64,000 bases of DNA, from NCBI GenBank assembly GCA_019747815.1, contig JAIEQJ010000007.1:1-64000 (forward strand), written 5' to 3'. The DNA is from Hyphomonadaceae bacterium (GTDB lineage Bacteria; Pseudomonadota; Alphaproteobacteria; Rhizobiales; Hyphomicrobiaceae). A model generated the notes under the pieces. That model ran no database searches. It had not been told where the DNA came from and worked only from the letters and a program-made list of their open reading frames with translations. A program made the translations under genes and the position numbers. This document shows positions 1 through 7,551 of the stretch, one piece after another. Numbering within the stretch: position 1 is the stretch's first letter; each line of letters opens with the position of its first letter.

Positions 1-145
1 TCCAAGCTCCGATGTTCGTGAGCGTGAATCACTGTTCGAGGCCCCTGTCTAGAAAAAAACTGAGTACAAGGCCTAGTAGACGCTCCGGGACGCCCGCTTA
101 ATCCCATTCCCGTATAACAAAGGGCCGTGCAAGGATGGCAGGCCC

Positions 146-775
146 ATGACCAGCGTCGCCGAAACGGGAGGTGCGGCAGAGACCCGAGCGCGCGGCGTCA
201 TCCATCCCGCCTACGTGCGCATCACGCATTGGATCAATGCCGTGGCCGTCGTGATCATGGTCGGATCGGGGTGGGAGATCTACAACGCCGCGCCGCTGTT
301 CGGGTTCACGTTTCCGCGCAGCATCACCATCGGCGGATGGCTGGCCGGCGCGCTGCTCTGGCACTTCGCGGCCATGTGGCTGCTGGTGCTGAACGGACTG
401 GTGTATCTGGCGCTCGGGCTCGCCACCGGCCGGCTGCGGCGCAAGCTGCTGCCGATCCGGCTGGGCGAGGTGGCGCGCGATCTGCGCGCCGCATGGGCGG
501 GGCGCCTCAGCCACGCCGATCCCGCCGTCTACAATGCGGTGCAAAGAGCGGCCTACGCCGGCGTGCTGCTGGCGGGCGTCGTGATCGTCGCCTCGGGCCT
601 GGCGCTGTGGAAGCCGGTGCAGCTCCAGGAGCTGGCGGCGCTGTTTGGCGGCTACGAGGGGGCGCGGCTCGTGCACTTCTTCGCCATGGTTGTCCTTGTC
701 GTCTTCGCGCTGATCCATGTCGTGATGGCTCTGCTGGTGCCCAGAAGCCTGCGCGTCATGATCACGGGCCGCTGA
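146..775 (+). CDS. Cytochrome b561-type membrane protein (electron-transfer partner of a Mo enzyme)
   Basis: This 209-residue protein looks like the b-type cytochrome subunit family of Ni/Fe hydrogenases and thiosulfate reductases (PF01292). It has about four hydrophobic helices. Histidines lie in or beside them (THW near the N-terminus, WHF, VHF and IHV), as expected for two b-hemes held in the inner membrane. The ATG is preceded by a modest purine-rich stretch (AAGGA). The next gene, a molybdopterin-fold protein, starts 10 bases after the stop with a strong AAGGAGG site, so the two are almost certainly one operon. The likely role is to pass electrons between the quinone pool and the exported Mo protein. 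The direction of flow and the substrate cannot be read from the sequence. Confidence 0.85.
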   Translation: MTSVAETGGAAETRARGVIHPAYVRITHWINAVAVVIMVGSGWEIYNAAPLFGFTFPRSITIGGWLAGALLWHFAAMWLLVLNGLVYLALGLATGRLRRKLLPIRLGEVARDLRAAWAGRLSHADPAVYNAVQRAAYAGVLLAGVVIVASGLALWKPVQLQELAALFGGYEGARLVHFFAMVVLVVFALIHVVMALLVPRSLRVMITGR

Positions 776-785
776 AGGAGGACGT

Positions 786-1562
786 ATGCGCCGGCCGGCG
801 ACATCCCTACCGGGCGTCGATGCGGGGCTCCTCGTCGGCGATGCGGCAAGGCTGCTGCCCGATCCGTCGCGCCGGCTGTTCCTGCGCCAGGCGGCGAGCG
901 TGGGCGGCCTCGCCCTGCTCACCGGCTGCACCATCACAGACGGCCCGACGGCCGAGGCGGCGCTGCGCAAGGTGTCGGAGTTCAACGACTGGGTGCAGGC
1001 GCGGCTGTTCAATCCCAACCGCCTGGCGCCGACCTACGCCGAGAGCGCCATCACGCGCCCGTTCCCGTTCAACGGCTTCTATGCCGAGGCCGACGCGCCC
1101 GACATCGACGAGGAGCGCTACCGCCTGATCGTCGACGGGCTGATCGAGACCAAGCAGCCGTGGACGCTGGATGCGCTCTATGCGCTGCCGCAGGAGACGC
1201 AGCTCACGCGGCTCGTCTGCGTCGAAGGCTGGAGCGCGATCGGCAAATGGACGGGCACGCCGCTCGGCGCGTTCCTGCGCCGCATCGGTGCGGACCTGCA
1301 AGCCAAGTACGTGCACTTCACCTGCGCGGAGGGCTACTCGAGCTCGATCGACATGGCCACCGCCCTGCACCCGCAGACGCAGATGACGTTCAAGTTCGAC
1401 GATCAGGTGCTGCCGACGAAGTACGGCTTCCCGCTGCGCATCCGCATCCCGACCAAGCTCGGATTCAAGAACCCCAAGTACGTGATCGGCCTGTCGGTGC
1501 TGAACCACTATACCGGCGGCTACTGGGAGGACCGGGGCTACAACTGGTTCAGCGGGCTTTGA
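786..1562 (+). CDS. Sulfite-oxidase-fold molybdopterin oxidoreductase with Tat-type lipoprotein signal
   Basis: This 258-residue protein belongs to the sulfite oxidase/YedY molybdopterin-binding family (PF00174). The family's Mo-ligating cysteine is visible in LVCVEGW (Cys145), followed by GKWTGTPL. The N-terminus has a twin-arginine motif, SRRLFLR (Arg29-Arg30), then a short hydrophobic stretch ending in LLTGC. Cys48 could therefore be lipidated, giving a Tat-exported, membrane-anchored Mo enzyme. It lacks the heme domain of classical sulfite oxidases, so the upstream b-type cytochrome is the likely redox partner. The strong AAGGAGG site four bases before the ATG fixes the start. The substrate is unknown: sulfite, methionine sulfoxide and other S- or N-oxides are all possible. 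The genes downstream are convergent. Confidence 0.85.
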   Translation: MRRPATSLPGVDAGLLVGDAARLLPDPSRRLFLRQAASVGGLALLTGCTITDGPTAEAALRKVSEFNDWVQARLFNPNRLAPTYAESAITRPFPFNGFYAEADAPDIDEERYRLIVDGLIETKQPWTLDALYALPQETQLTRLVCVEGWSAIGKWTGTPLGAFLRRIGADLQAKYVHFTCAEGYSSSIDMATALHPQTQMTFKFDDQVLPTKYGFPLRIRIPTKLGFKNPKYVIGLSVLNHYTGGYWEDRGYNWFSGL

Positions 1563-1586
1563 GGCCGGCGCCTGTGCTTGCGACCC

Positions 1587-2183
1587 CTAGCCGGGCCGGC
1601 TGACCGTCACGTTGAGATCGTTCACCAGGCCATTGGCCAGGGAATAGACCCAGCCGTGGACGGAGAGGTCTTCGCCGCGCGCCCACGCCTCCTGCACGAA
1701 CACGTCGGAGGCCACGTTGCGCACCTGGCGCATGACGTTGAGCTCGCACAGGCGGTCGAGGCGCGCGCGCAGGTTGGCAATGGCATCAAGCTCGAGGCGG
1801 TTGTCCTGGAACACCTCGCGGATGGGGTGCAGCCAGTGGTCCACCAGGCCGCGCCGCTTGCCGTCGATGGCGGCGCTGATGCCGCCGCAGCCATAGTGGC
1901 CCACCACCATGATGTGCTTCACCTTCAGCACGTCAACGGCGAACTGCAGCACGGACAGATAGTTGGCATCCTGCGGCGGCGCCAGGTTGGCGACGTTGCG
2001 GTGCACGAAGAGCTCGCCGGGATCGAGCCCCACGATATCGTTGGCGGGAACCCGGCTGTCGGCGCAGCCGATCCACAGATACTCGGGCGCCTGCTGCCGC
2101 TCCAGACGCTTGAAGAAATCGGCATCGGCGGCAACCTTGCCCGCGGCCCAGGCGCGGTTGTTGGCTTTCAGATGATCCAGCAT
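1587..2183 (-). CDS. Beta-class carbonic anhydrase
   Basis: The protein interconverts CO2 and bicarbonate in the cytoplasm. The beta-class zinc-site motifs are clear: GCADSRVP supplies a cysteine and the Asp-Arg dyad, and GHYGCGG supplies the histidine and second cysteine. The chosen start gives 198 residues beginning MLDHLKANN, typical of the family. An in-frame ATG 12 bases upstream (MRRPMLDHL) is equally possible, and no clear ribosome-binding site separates the two. The gene is convergent with the Mo-enzyme gene, whose stop lies 24 bases away. It shares the strand with aroQ, which lies upstream of it by 52 bases. Confidence 0.93.
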   Translation of the reverse strand: MLDHLKANNRAWAAGKVAADADFFKRLERQQAPEYLWIGCADSRVPANDIVGLDPGELFVHRNVANLAPPQDANYLSVLQFAVDVLKVKHIMVVGHYGCGGISAAIDGKRRGLVDHWLHPIREVFQDNRLELDAIANLRARLDRLCELNVMRQVRNVASDVFVQEAWARGEDLSVHGWVYSLANGLVNDLNVTVSRPG

Positions 2184-2235
2184 GGGGCGTCGCATAGCGC
2201 CAACCGCGGCGCACCACAAGGTGGCGCGTTGGACC

Positions 2236-2706
2236 TCAGCCCGAAGCCCTTGGAAAGTTTCCCGGCCGCACGCCCAGGGCCTGCGCCGCCGCCTGCAGCG
2301 CCAGGATGTAGCCGTAAGGGCCGGCGCCGCAGACGACGGCCCTGGCCACGGCCGAAATGATCGAGTGCCGATGCATTTCGTCGCGCGCGTGGATGTTGGA
2401 GATGTGGACCTCCACGATCGGCCCCGCGAAGGCCTGCACGGCGTCGCGCAGGGCGATGGAGGTGAACGAGAGGCCAGCCGGGTTGATGACGATCGCGTCG
2501 GCGTCCCGGCGAGCGCGATGCACCAGATCGATCAGCTCGCCTTCATGGTTGGTCTGATGAAAGGCGAGCGCTGCTCCGAGCGCCCCGGCGAGCTCCCGGC
2601 ACGCGGCTTCGATCTCGGCAAGCGTGGTGGTGCCGTAGATGTGCGGCTCGCGCACCCCCAGCAGATTGAGGTTGGGCCCGTTCAGAACCATCACACGCAG
2701 GGGCAT
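2236..2706 (-). CDS. aroQ: Type II 3-dehydroquinate dehydratase
   Basis: This is the third enzyme of the shikimate pathway. It dehydrates 3-dehydroquinate to 3-dehydroshikimate and acts as a cytoplasmic dodecamer. The 156-residue length is normal. Family motifs in order are LNGPNLNLLG near the N-terminus, the catalytic-loop Arg/Tyr region REPHIYG, NHEGELID, INPAGLSFTSIA and VEVHISN with the catalytic histidine, then RDEMHRHS. A GGAG-containing purine stretch lies just upstream of the ATG at 2706. It is probably co-transcribed with the carbonic anhydrase gene 52 bases downstream. Confidence 0.96.
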   Translation of the reverse strand: MPLRVMVLNGPNLNLLGVREPHIYGTTTLAEIEAACRELAGALGAALAFHQTNHEGELIDLVHRARRDADAIVINPAGLSFTSIALRDAVQAFAGPIVEVHISNIHARDEMHRHSIISAVARAVVCGAGPYGYILALQAAAQALGVRPGNFPRASG

Positions 2707-2830
2707 CGATCTCGCTCCACCGCCGCCGGGCTCGGGATCGTTCGGGCCCTCGCCAGCATAGCCTGCCGCCCCTGCGCGTGCGCAATCGCCTTCGTCGAGA
2801 GCGTTGGGCTGGCGTGCGATGCGGCGCTAT

Positions 2831-3433
2831 TTATTGCAGCGATCGGCGCAGGCCGTCCCGCAGCAGCGTCGGGCCGGAGATGAGCCTCGGTGCGGCCGAC
2901 TCCCGGCGGGGGCCGGTCGTCGCCCTCGCCGCCAGCACCTTCGTCCGCCCGGCCTGCGCCGCAGCGGCATTGGCAAAGCACACCCTGAGGCTGGCGCAGC
3001 GGCTGGCCGCCGAAGGGTGCGTGGGTGTGGGCGGCGCGTTGCCGAACGAGCGGCACACCTCGCCGAGGCCGCGGCTGTCGAGCCAGCCGCCCTGCACGCC
3101 CTGCTTCACCGCCCAGCAGTCGGCGCCGATCTCGCTGCCGCCCACGTGATGGTGGCCACATTCATGATGGAAGACGAAGAGGCGCACCGTGTCGCTCTGG
3201 CGGCTGAGCAGGCGCGGGTTGAACACGACGACGCCGGGCGCGGCCAGCCCCAGATTGGGCAGGCGCGGATCGAGGACGTTGCGCACGCTGCCACACCGCA
3301 GCGAGCGGCCGGCAATCGCCAGAGCGCCGTCGCGCTGCAGATCGAGCGCAGGGGCGGACCGCACCGGATGGCTGTCCAGGCTCGCCATCAGGGCGAGCGC
3401 ACCGATGCGTCCCAGGACGCCGTGCCAACGCAT
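2831..3433 (-). CDS. Secreted HECGH metalloprotease-like protein, family not recognised
   Basis: This protein of about 200 residues starts with a signal-like segment (MRWHGVLGRIGALALMAS). The core contains FHHECGHHHVGGSE followed by GADCWAV. HECGH fits the HExxH zinc-binding pattern, and the following Glu/Asp cluster could supply a third ligand, as in gluzincin peptidases. There are several Cys residues, including CGS, DCW, VCRS and RCAS, consistent with disulfides in a periplasmic protein. I infer a secreted zinc peptidase but cannot assign a family. The start at 3433 is chosen because it puts the hydrophobic segment at the N-terminus. The reading frame stays open upstream to 3577, but that extension is Arg/Gly/Pro-rich and looks non-coding. 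Confidence 0.6.
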   Translation of the reverse strand: MRWHGVLGRIGALALMASLDSHPVRSAPALDLQRDGALAIAGRSLRCGSVRNVLDPRLPNLGLAAPGVVVFNPRLLSRQSDTVRLFVFHHECGHHHVGGSEIGADCWAVKQGVQGGWLDSRGLGEVCRSFGNAPPTPTHPSAASRCASLRVCFANAAAAQAGRTKVLAARATTGPRRESAAPRLISGPTLLRDGLRRSLQ

Positions 3434-3552
3434 ACCTTGGACTCCCTCAGGCCAGCCCCGTGCCGCATTAAGCCAGCCGCGTTGGACCCAATTGCGGCAC
3501 CTGAGGCTTGGCCGCAGACGCGTGGGCCCGGGTCCCGAATATTGCGCAGCCT

Positions 3553-3573
3553 GCCCCGGCCCCGAGCCGGGGC
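3553..3573. repeat. REP-like GC-rich hairpin
   Basis: An 8-bp perfect inverted repeat, GCCCCGGC and GCCGGGGC around a 5-base loop, is followed by CCGGGATGAC at 3580-3589. It lies in the 244-base gap between two divergent genes. The hairpin and the trailing CCGGGRTGAC motif resemble the short extragenic palindromes common in Rhizobiales genomes. A related element lies at 7481-7517. There is no T-run, so a terminator role is unlikely. Confidence 0.5.
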
Positions 3574-3625
3574 GCACTTCCGGGATGACAGGGGAATTTC
3601 TGGGTACTTATCCCCGCCCTTCCCG

Positions 3626-3656
3626 GCTGTGCTCAACTGGCGCCTGCCAGCACAGC
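3626..3656. other. Two-part inverted repeat just before the DUF2793 gene
   Basis: The outer arms GCTGTGC and GCACAGC enclose an inner hairpin TGGC-GCCT-GCCA. The structure ends 21 bases before the ATG at 3678, so it would sit in the 5' leader or overlap the promoter. It could be an operator or a leader structure. Nothing identifies the factor that would bind it. Confidence 0.35.
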
Positions 3657-3677
3657 CAGCCGCGAGAGCCCGCCTTC

Positions 3678-5339
3678 ATGGACACCACCAGCAACCTCAC
3701 GCTCCCCTTCATCATGGCCGCCCAGGCGCAGAAGCACGTGACCCACAACGAGACGCTGCGCGTGCTCGATGCCGTCGTTCAGCTCATGGTGCTCGACAAG
3801 GACCTCAATGCCCCGCCGAGCACCCCCGTGGAGGGTGCGTGCTACATCGTGGCCGCAAGCCCGACGGGGGCCTGGTCCGGCCAGGCTGGCAAGGTGGCCG
3901 CCTACCAGGACGGGGCCTGGGCGTTCCATGCCCCGCGCGAGGGCTGGCTGGCCTGGGCCGCAGACGAGGGGGTGCTCTACGTGCGGGCGGGCTCCGCTTG
4001 GGTCCGGTTCTCCGCCGCCGGGGCGCTCGGCAACATCGTGGAGGACGCCACGCCCCAGCTCGGCGGCGACCTCGACGCCAACGGCCGCAACATCGGCTTT
4101 GACGATGGGACCGGGATCACCGACGACGCCGGCAACGCCCAGGTCACGTTCCGCAAGACGGCCGGCGCCGTCAATCGGATCGGCGTCACCAACGCGGCCG
4201 CCGGCAACGCCCCGCGCATCGCCGCCGAGGGCGCTGACGCCAACATCGATCTCACGCTCGCCGGCAAAGGCTCGGGTCATCCCAAGGCCACGCTGTTCGG
4301 CATCAACGCCACGGCCGACCCGACAACGAGGTTCGCCGTTGCCGCTCCGGCCAGCCTCTTCGACCACGCCGGCAACGGGCATCAGCACAAGATCAACAAG
4401 AACGCCGCCGGCGACACGGCGAGCATTCTCTTCCAGACGGGCTACTCCGGCCGCGCGGAGATGGGAACCGCGGGCGACGACAACTTCCGCTTCAAGGTCA
4501 GCGCCGACGGCTCGAGCTGGACCGAGGCCATCATCATCGACCGCGCCACCGGCGCGGTGGCCCTGCCCGCGACACCCAGGCGCGAAATCCTGACGGCCAA
4601 CCGCACCTACTACGTGCGCACCGACGGCAGCGACGCCAACAACGGCCTCACGAATGCCGGCGGCGGGGCCTTCCTCACCATCCAAAAGGCCATCGACGTC
4701 GTCGGCCAGCTCGATCTTTCGGTCTACGACATCACCATCGCGGTGGGGGCGGGCACCTTCACCGGCGCCAATGTTCTCAAGCCGCTCGTCGGCGCCGGCA
4801 CGGCCGGCATCAGCGGGGCCGGCGCGACAACCATCATCAGCACGACATCGGCGACGTGCATCACCGGCACGGGCGTGCGCAACTGGCACCTGAGCAACAT
4901 GAGGCTCACCGCCGCCACCGCCGGCCACGCCATACAGGCGCTTGCCAGCTCGCACATCAAGTTTTCCGGCATCGAGTTCGGCGCGGTTGCCGGCGGCAGC
5001 TCCCATGTCGTTGCCACCCAGGGCTCGCTCGTGGAAGCAACGGGCAGCTACACGGTCACCGGCGGCGCGTCGGCGCACATGCTGGCCCTGTGGGGCGGGC
5101 AGATCGCGGTCGCCGGCAAGACCGTGACGCTGATGGGAACGCCTGCCTTCGGCACGGCATTTGCGCTCGGCTCCCGCATCGGCAGGATCGAGGCCAACGG
5201 CAACACCTACAGCGGGGCGGCGACCGGAGCGCGCTACGGCTCCGATCTCAATGCCGTCATCTTCACCAACGGCGGCGGCGCCAACTACTTCCCGGGCAAC
5301 GCCGCCGGCTCGACGGCGACAGGAGGGCAGTACAATTAG
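3678..5339 (+). CDS. DUF2793 phage-tail-like protein with predicted C-terminal beta-helix
   Basis: This is a 553-residue protein. Residues 1 to about 115 match the DUF2793 pattern seen in phage and gene-transfer-agent tail proteins: LPFIMAAQAQKHVTHNE, then VVQLMVLD, then EGACYIV and W/G-rich repeats such as EGWLAWAADEGVLYVRAG. The middle is repetitive and Gly/Asn/Asp-rich. From about residue 300 there is YYVRTDGSDANNG followed by short repeats rich in T, G and A, typical of right-handed parallel beta-helix tail-spike or carbohydrate-binding proteins. No signal peptide and no lysis, capsid or portal genes are nearby, so it is an orphan. The start is placed at the ATG where DUF2793 begins, although the frame is open further upstream. 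Possible roles are a relic tail fibre, a GTA-linked adhesin or a surface protein. Confidence 0.8.
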   Translation: MDTTSNLTLPFIMAAQAQKHVTHNETLRVLDAVVQLMVLDKDLNAPPSTPVEGACYIVAASPTGAWSGQAGKVAAYQDGAWAFHAPREGWLAWAADEGVLYVRAGSAWVRFSAAGALGNIVEDATPQLGGDLDANGRNIGFDDGTGITDDAGNAQVTFRKTAGAVNRIGVTNAAAGNAPRIAAEGADANIDLTLAGKGSGHPKATLFGINATADPTTRFAVAAPASLFDHAGNGHQHKINKNAAGDTASILFQTGYSGRAEMGTAGDDNFRFKVSADGSSWTEAIIIDRATGAVALPATPRREILTANRTYYVRTDGSDANNGLTNAGGGAFLTIQKAIDVVGQLDLSVYDITIAVGAGTFTGANVLKPLVGAGTAGISGAGATTIISTTSATCITGTGVRNWHLSNMRLTAATAGHAIQALASSHIKFSGIEFGAVAGGSSHVVATQGSLVEATGSYTVTGGASAHMLALWGGQIAVAGKTVTLMGTPAFGTAFALGSRIGRIEANGNTYSGAATGARYGSDLNAVIFTNGGGANYFPGNAAGSTATGGQYN

Positions 5340-5494
5340 CGGCACCCCACGGCCACACCGCCACTGGGTCCGTCTGCGCGACACTGCCGCGCCAGGGCTC
5401 CATCGCGCCGCACGTTCGGCTATGATGCATGCGCGGGTGCAGGACCCCCGCTCCCCGACGCATCCTCCGTGAGTGCGGCCAGCGAAAGACGGAC

Positions 5495-6460
5495 ATGACA
5501 CACACATCCAGCGCCAAAGCCGCTCAACCGCCACGCCGCGTCGTCAGCCTGATCGCCAGCGCCACGGAGATCGTATGCGCGCTCGGCCACCGCGACCGGC
5601 TGGTCGGGCGCAGCCACGAATGCGATTTCCCGGAGGACGTCGCGGCCCTGCCCCAGCTCACCGCCCCGAAATTCAAGGTAGAGGGCTCCAGCGCGGAGAT
5701 CGACCGGCGGGTGCAGGAGATCGTGCGCGACGGGCTCTCGGTCTATCGCGTCGATGGCGATGCCCTGAAGGCCCTGGCGCCCGATGTGATCGTCACGCAG
5801 GATCATTGCGAGGTCTGTGCGGTGAGCCTCGGCGACGTGCAGGCGGCCACCTGCACCTGGGCCGGCCAGCCGGTCACCATCGTGTCGCTCAAGCCCGACT
5901 CCACGGCCGATGCCTACGCTGATATCCGCCGGGTTGCCGATGCGCTTGGCGCAGCCGCGGCGGGGGAGGAGTTGGTCGTCCGCATGCAACGCCGCATCGA
6001 TGCCGTTCGCGCGGCGGTCGCCGGCCGGCCCAGGCCCACCGTCGCCTTCATCGAATGGGTCGAGCCGCTGATGGCGGGCGGCAACTGGATGCCGGAGCTG
6101 GTCGACGCCGCCGGCGGCCGCAATCTCTTCGGCGCGGCGGGCAAGCACTCGGACTGGATGCAGTGGGACAGCCTCGCCGCCGCCGATCCCGAGGTGATCG
6201 TCGTGGCACCTTGCGGCTATGACCTCAAGCGCTGCCTGGAGGAATTGCCGCTGCTCGAAGCCAAGCCAGGCTGGGCACACCTGCAGGCCGTCCGCACCGG
6301 CCGCGTCTGCTTTGCCGACGGCAACGCCTACTTCAACCGCCCCGGACCGCGCTTGGCCGACTCGGCCGAGATGCTGGCCGAGATCATCCATCCCCATGTG
6401 GTCCCGCCCCGCTACGCAGGCACGGCATGGGTGGCGCTTCAAGCCGCCTCGGCACCGTAG
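5495..6460 (+). CDS. Cobalamin-binding (BtuF-like) protein without signal peptide
   Basis: This 321-residue protein has the periplasmic-binding-protein fold of the BtuF/FepB family (COG0614). RVVSLIASATEIVCALG opens the first lobe, DVIVTQDHCEVC follows, and the second lobe contains VAFIEWVEPLMAGGNWMPELV and PEVIVVAPCGYDL. BtuF proteins normally bring vitamin B12 to an ABC importer in the periplasm. This one has no hydrophobic leader, so it may act in the cytoplasm or be exported in another way. No BtuCD genes adjoin it. It ends convergently with the soeC-like gene, overlapping it by 22 bases. The start was chosen at the ATG just before the conserved fold begins. Confidence 0.82.
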   Translation: MTHTSSAKAAQPPRRVVSLIASATEIVCALGHRDRLVGRSHECDFPEDVAALPQLTAPKFKVEGSSAEIDRRVQEIVRDGLSVYRVDGDALKALAPDVIVTQDHCEVCAVSLGDVQAATCTWAGQPVTIVSLKPDSTADAYADIRRVADALGAAAAGEELVVRMQRRIDAVRAAVAGRPRPTVAFIEWVEPLMAGGNWMPELVDAAGGRNLFGAAGKHSDWMQWDSLAAADPEVIVVAPCGYDLKRCLEELPLLEAKPGWAHLQAVRTGRVCFADGNAYFNRPGPRLADSAEMLAEIIHPHVVPPRYAGTAWVALQAASAP

Positions 6461-7386
6461 TAGAGCATGGACACGTGCTCGGCCTCGGCGAAGAAGAGCC
6501 ACCGCTCGACAACAAAGCCGACCGCCATCGCCAGCGCTGCCAGCAGCGCGCCGCCGACGGCGGGCACCCACCCCGCGGCGGACGTCAGCAAGAGCAAGCC
6601 GAGAGGCACGCCGAAGCCCAGCAGCAGCGCCAGCTTGCGCAGCTTCAGCGCGTGCTTGCGCGCGACGCGATAGCCCATCTCGCGCATCACGAAGTTGGGC
6701 TGTGTGTGCGGCGGCTCAAGAGGCCGCACCTTGCCCAGATGGCCGAGCCCAAGGGCTGCTTCGGCCGTGTAGTCGCGCGGCTCGCCGTCGATGCGCATCC
6801 AGTAGGCCCATTTCAACCCGGCACCGATGATGAGCGCGGCTCCGGCAAGCCAGTCGACCCACACGTCGCCTATATCGAGCACGCGCAGCAGCACATCCAG
6901 CAGCACGGCACCGCTCGCCAGCCCCAGCACGACGTAGATCGGGGCGGTGAGCGGCTGATGCCACTGCCGGATCGTGCGCAGCGAGGCGTAGATCATGCCG
7001 GTGGTGTAGATCGTGACGAGCGCGCCGAGCACGCTCAGCACCGCCGTCACGGCGAGCAGGCCGTCGATCGTTTCCAGCACCACCCATCCAAGCGCCGTGA
7101 TGCCCGCCGGCACATAGGTTGCAACCGCCAGCACGCCCTCGCGCGACAGCCACGATGTGCGCCACTGGGAGAATGCGCGCCAGGCGCGCTCGGGCCGGCC
7201 GAGATGGGCGGTCGAAGACAGCAGGCCTGCCGTAATCAGCCCGAAGGCCAGGCCGAAGCCGAGGACGCCGAGGCCCCGCTCGATCGGCACAAGCTCCAGC
7301 AGACCGCCGAGCACGAGCCACACGAGGAGGCCGTAGCCCGCGCCGGAGGCCGTCGTGAACAGGATAACCGAGTAGGCTGGGTGCAT
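6439..7386 (-). CDS. soeC: DmsC/SoeC-like membrane anchor subunit of a Mo oxidoreductase
   Basis: This 315-residue, very hydrophobic protein has about eight membrane helices and starts MHPAYSVILFTTASGAGYG, as in the DmsC family of quinone-interacting anchors. It lies downstream of the 4Fe-4S and molybdopterin subunits, so it should anchor that complex to the inner membrane and exchange electrons with quinones. A 165-base gap separates it from the iron-sulfur subunit gene, unlike the tight A-B overlap. That gap carries a GC-rich hairpin. The soe name is inferred from the likeness of all three subunits to the sulfite-oxidising SoeABC complex. A DMSO- or polysulfide-reductase-like role is the alternative. 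Confidence 0.8.
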   Translation of the reverse strand: MHPAYSVILFTTASGAGYGLLVWLVLGGLLELVPIERGLGVLGFGLAFGLITAGLLSSTAHLGRPERAWRAFSQWRTSWLSREGVLAVATYVPAGITALGWVVLETIDGLLAVTAVLSVLGALVTIYTTGMIYASLRTIRQWHQPLTAPIYVVLGLASGAVLLDVLLRVLDIGDVWVDWLAGAALIIGAGLKWAYWMRIDGEPRDYTAEAALGLGHLGKVRPLEPPHTQPNFVMREMGYRVARKHALKLRKLALLLGFGVPLGLLLLTSAAGWVPAVGGALLAALAMAVGFVVERWLFFAEAEHVSMLYYGAEAA

Positions 7387-7480
7387 GGGTTGTCTACCGC
7401 GGCGCCAGCCGCGTCGTTGCGAAATTTTGCGGCGGCGAAGTATCCGGCAGCCAGCGCAGGTGCGTTACGGCCTGCGGGGT

Positions 7481-7511
7481 CCGGCTCTGCGCGCTGGCAC
7501 GCGCGGGCCGG
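7481..7511. repeat. REP-like hairpin between soeB and soeC
   Basis: Nested arms CCGGC...GCCGG and GCGCG...CGCGC surround a six-base loop and are followed by GGTGAC. The trailing CCGGGGTGAC resembles the CCGGGATGAC end of the hairpin near 3553. It lies in the 165-base soeB-soeC gap. It could stabilise the upstream mRNA or attenuate soeC, or it may simply be a dispersed repeat. Confidence 0.45.
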
Positions 7512-7551
7512 GGTGACGGGGAAGGCGATATGACAAGCAAGTACGACCTCA

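Noticed and set aside
1-145. Sequence before the first gene
   Set aside because: No frame with coding character, no RNA gene and no convincing promoter was seen in these 145 bases.
5340-5494. Possible cobalamin riboswitch before the BtuF-like gene (CCGCCACTGG present)
   Set aside because: The other conserved parts, including the B12 box ending in GACCTGCC, are absent and the gap is too short.
3633-5534. A 633-codon frame antisense to the DUF2793 gene
   Set aside because: Gly/Arg/Val-rich translation typical of a shadow frame. The sense strand has recognisable domain motifs.
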